Assembly (NCBI GenBank): GCA_029465975.1
Contig: CM055756.1
Coordinates: 11,676,722-11,740,721 of the forward strand
From: Dallia pectoralis
Lineage: Eukaryota > Chordata > Actinopteri > Esociformes > Umbridae
Length of the DNA stretch: 64,000 nucleotides
Reading direction: 5' to 3'
Shown here: piece after piece, positions 63,556-64,000 of the stretch
How positions within the stretch are numbered: position 1 is the first letter of the stretch
Layout of the letters: each line of letters starts with the position of its first letter
Translations under genes and position numbers: made by a program
Notes under the pieces: generated by a model
The model's database searches: none
What the model was told of the DNA's origin: nothing
The model's input: only the letters and a program-made list of their open reading frames with translations

Positions 63556-64000
63556 ACGAGATTGAAAAAGAAAGAGAGGTACGGAAAATAAGGGGAGGCA
63601 GATGGAGAGGAAGAGGGAAAGTGAGGGAGAGAGAAGGAAAATGAAGTGTGAAAATGTGAGGAACAGGAACCGTAAATAAATACCTGTGAGGTACATACGG
63701 TAGATAATTGACGTCAGACACAAACAACAACGCATTCAGAAGCATTCTCTGTGGTAACTGCAATAATATGTATGCGTTCCATTGAGGCGTGAGCTCAGAA
63801 AATGAACGTGCAGAAAGTTCAACAAATCATTACGAGAATCAGGGTTTTTTTCCGACCGCACGATGCTGCCCCAAACAAACCCACTAATTGATATTCCGTA
63901 GAGGCAGTGAACTCCCGGGACAGTCCGTGCGTATTCCACATGGTAAAATAAAACTGTTACGTAACGTGTCTTCATTCAACATACAGATATTTTAAGCTTG

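Larger units (their letters stand above)
57191..64000 (-). other. Presumed arhgap44 intron 1 / upstream DNA
   Basis: No exon was recognised. Exon 1 should encode a short MKKQF-type start followed by a phase-2 donor, and I did not find it on the minus strand. The region holds minisatellites, a MITE-like copy and microsatellites; 58320-59560 and 61700-62700 look like unique non-coding DNA. Confidence 0.5.

Noticed and set aside
57191..64000. arhgap44 exon 1 and promoter
   Set aside because: I looked for an MKKQFNRMRQLANQ-like start with a phase-2 donor on the minus strand and did not find one. The exon probably lies beyond the window.

Overview
The window is nuclear DNA from a ray-finned (teleost) fish. 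It holds intron-split vertebrate genes, Tc1-like transposon fossils, tRNA-derived SINEs and very many micro- and minisatellites. Several short repeats have the 'CCCAAATGGCA ... AGTGCACTAC ... GGGAATAGGG' layout that is common in salmonid and pike genomes. I therefore suggest Protacanthopterygii (Salmoniformes/Esociformes); this comes from remembered repeat families, not from a search. There is no prokaryotic gene organisation, no CRISPR and no operon.

Two protein-coding genes can be supported, both on the minus strand. (1) hs3st3b1-like, a heparan sulfate glucosamine 3-O-sulfotransferase 3. It is complete in two coding exons (13125-12554 and 1686-1068) that join in phase to give 396 residues, with a 10.9-kb intron. 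(2) arhgap44 (RICH2), a BAR-RhoGAP protein. I could place 21 coding exons between 57190 and 34542, and every junction keeps frame. They give BAR domain, RhoGAP domain with its arginine finger, a long proline/serine-rich tail and a C-terminal PDZ ligand (about 973 residues). Only the short first coding exon, expected to start the BAR domain, was not found; it probably lies beyond 64000.

Layout: 1-1067 is 3' flank of hs3st3. 1068-13125 is hs3st3, with minisatellites in its intron. 13126-34541 is 21 kb of intergenic DNA with Tc1 fossils and a 3.2-kb polypurine/polypyrimidine array. 34542-57190 is arhgap44. 57191-64000 is its presumed first intron or upstream DNA. The two genes have no direct biochemical partnership. 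Their linkage matches the human 17p12 neighbourhood (ARHGAP44, ELAC2, HS3ST3A1, HS3ST3B1), but no elac2 is visible here.

I did not find a new gene system. The most notable signal is structural: tandem repeats occupy much of the window, and in arhgap44 they press directly on splice sites. Examples are a 12-bp array forming the polypyrimidine region of one acceptor, a 49-bp array ending 6 bp from another, a triplicated 5' splice-site sequence, and introns made largely of CA repeats. Other points are an in-frame 18-nt microexon, a fold-back element with a perfect 8-bp target duplication, and a decayed C2H2 zinc-finger fragment. Nearly all long open frames in the window are artefacts of stop-free tandem repeats.
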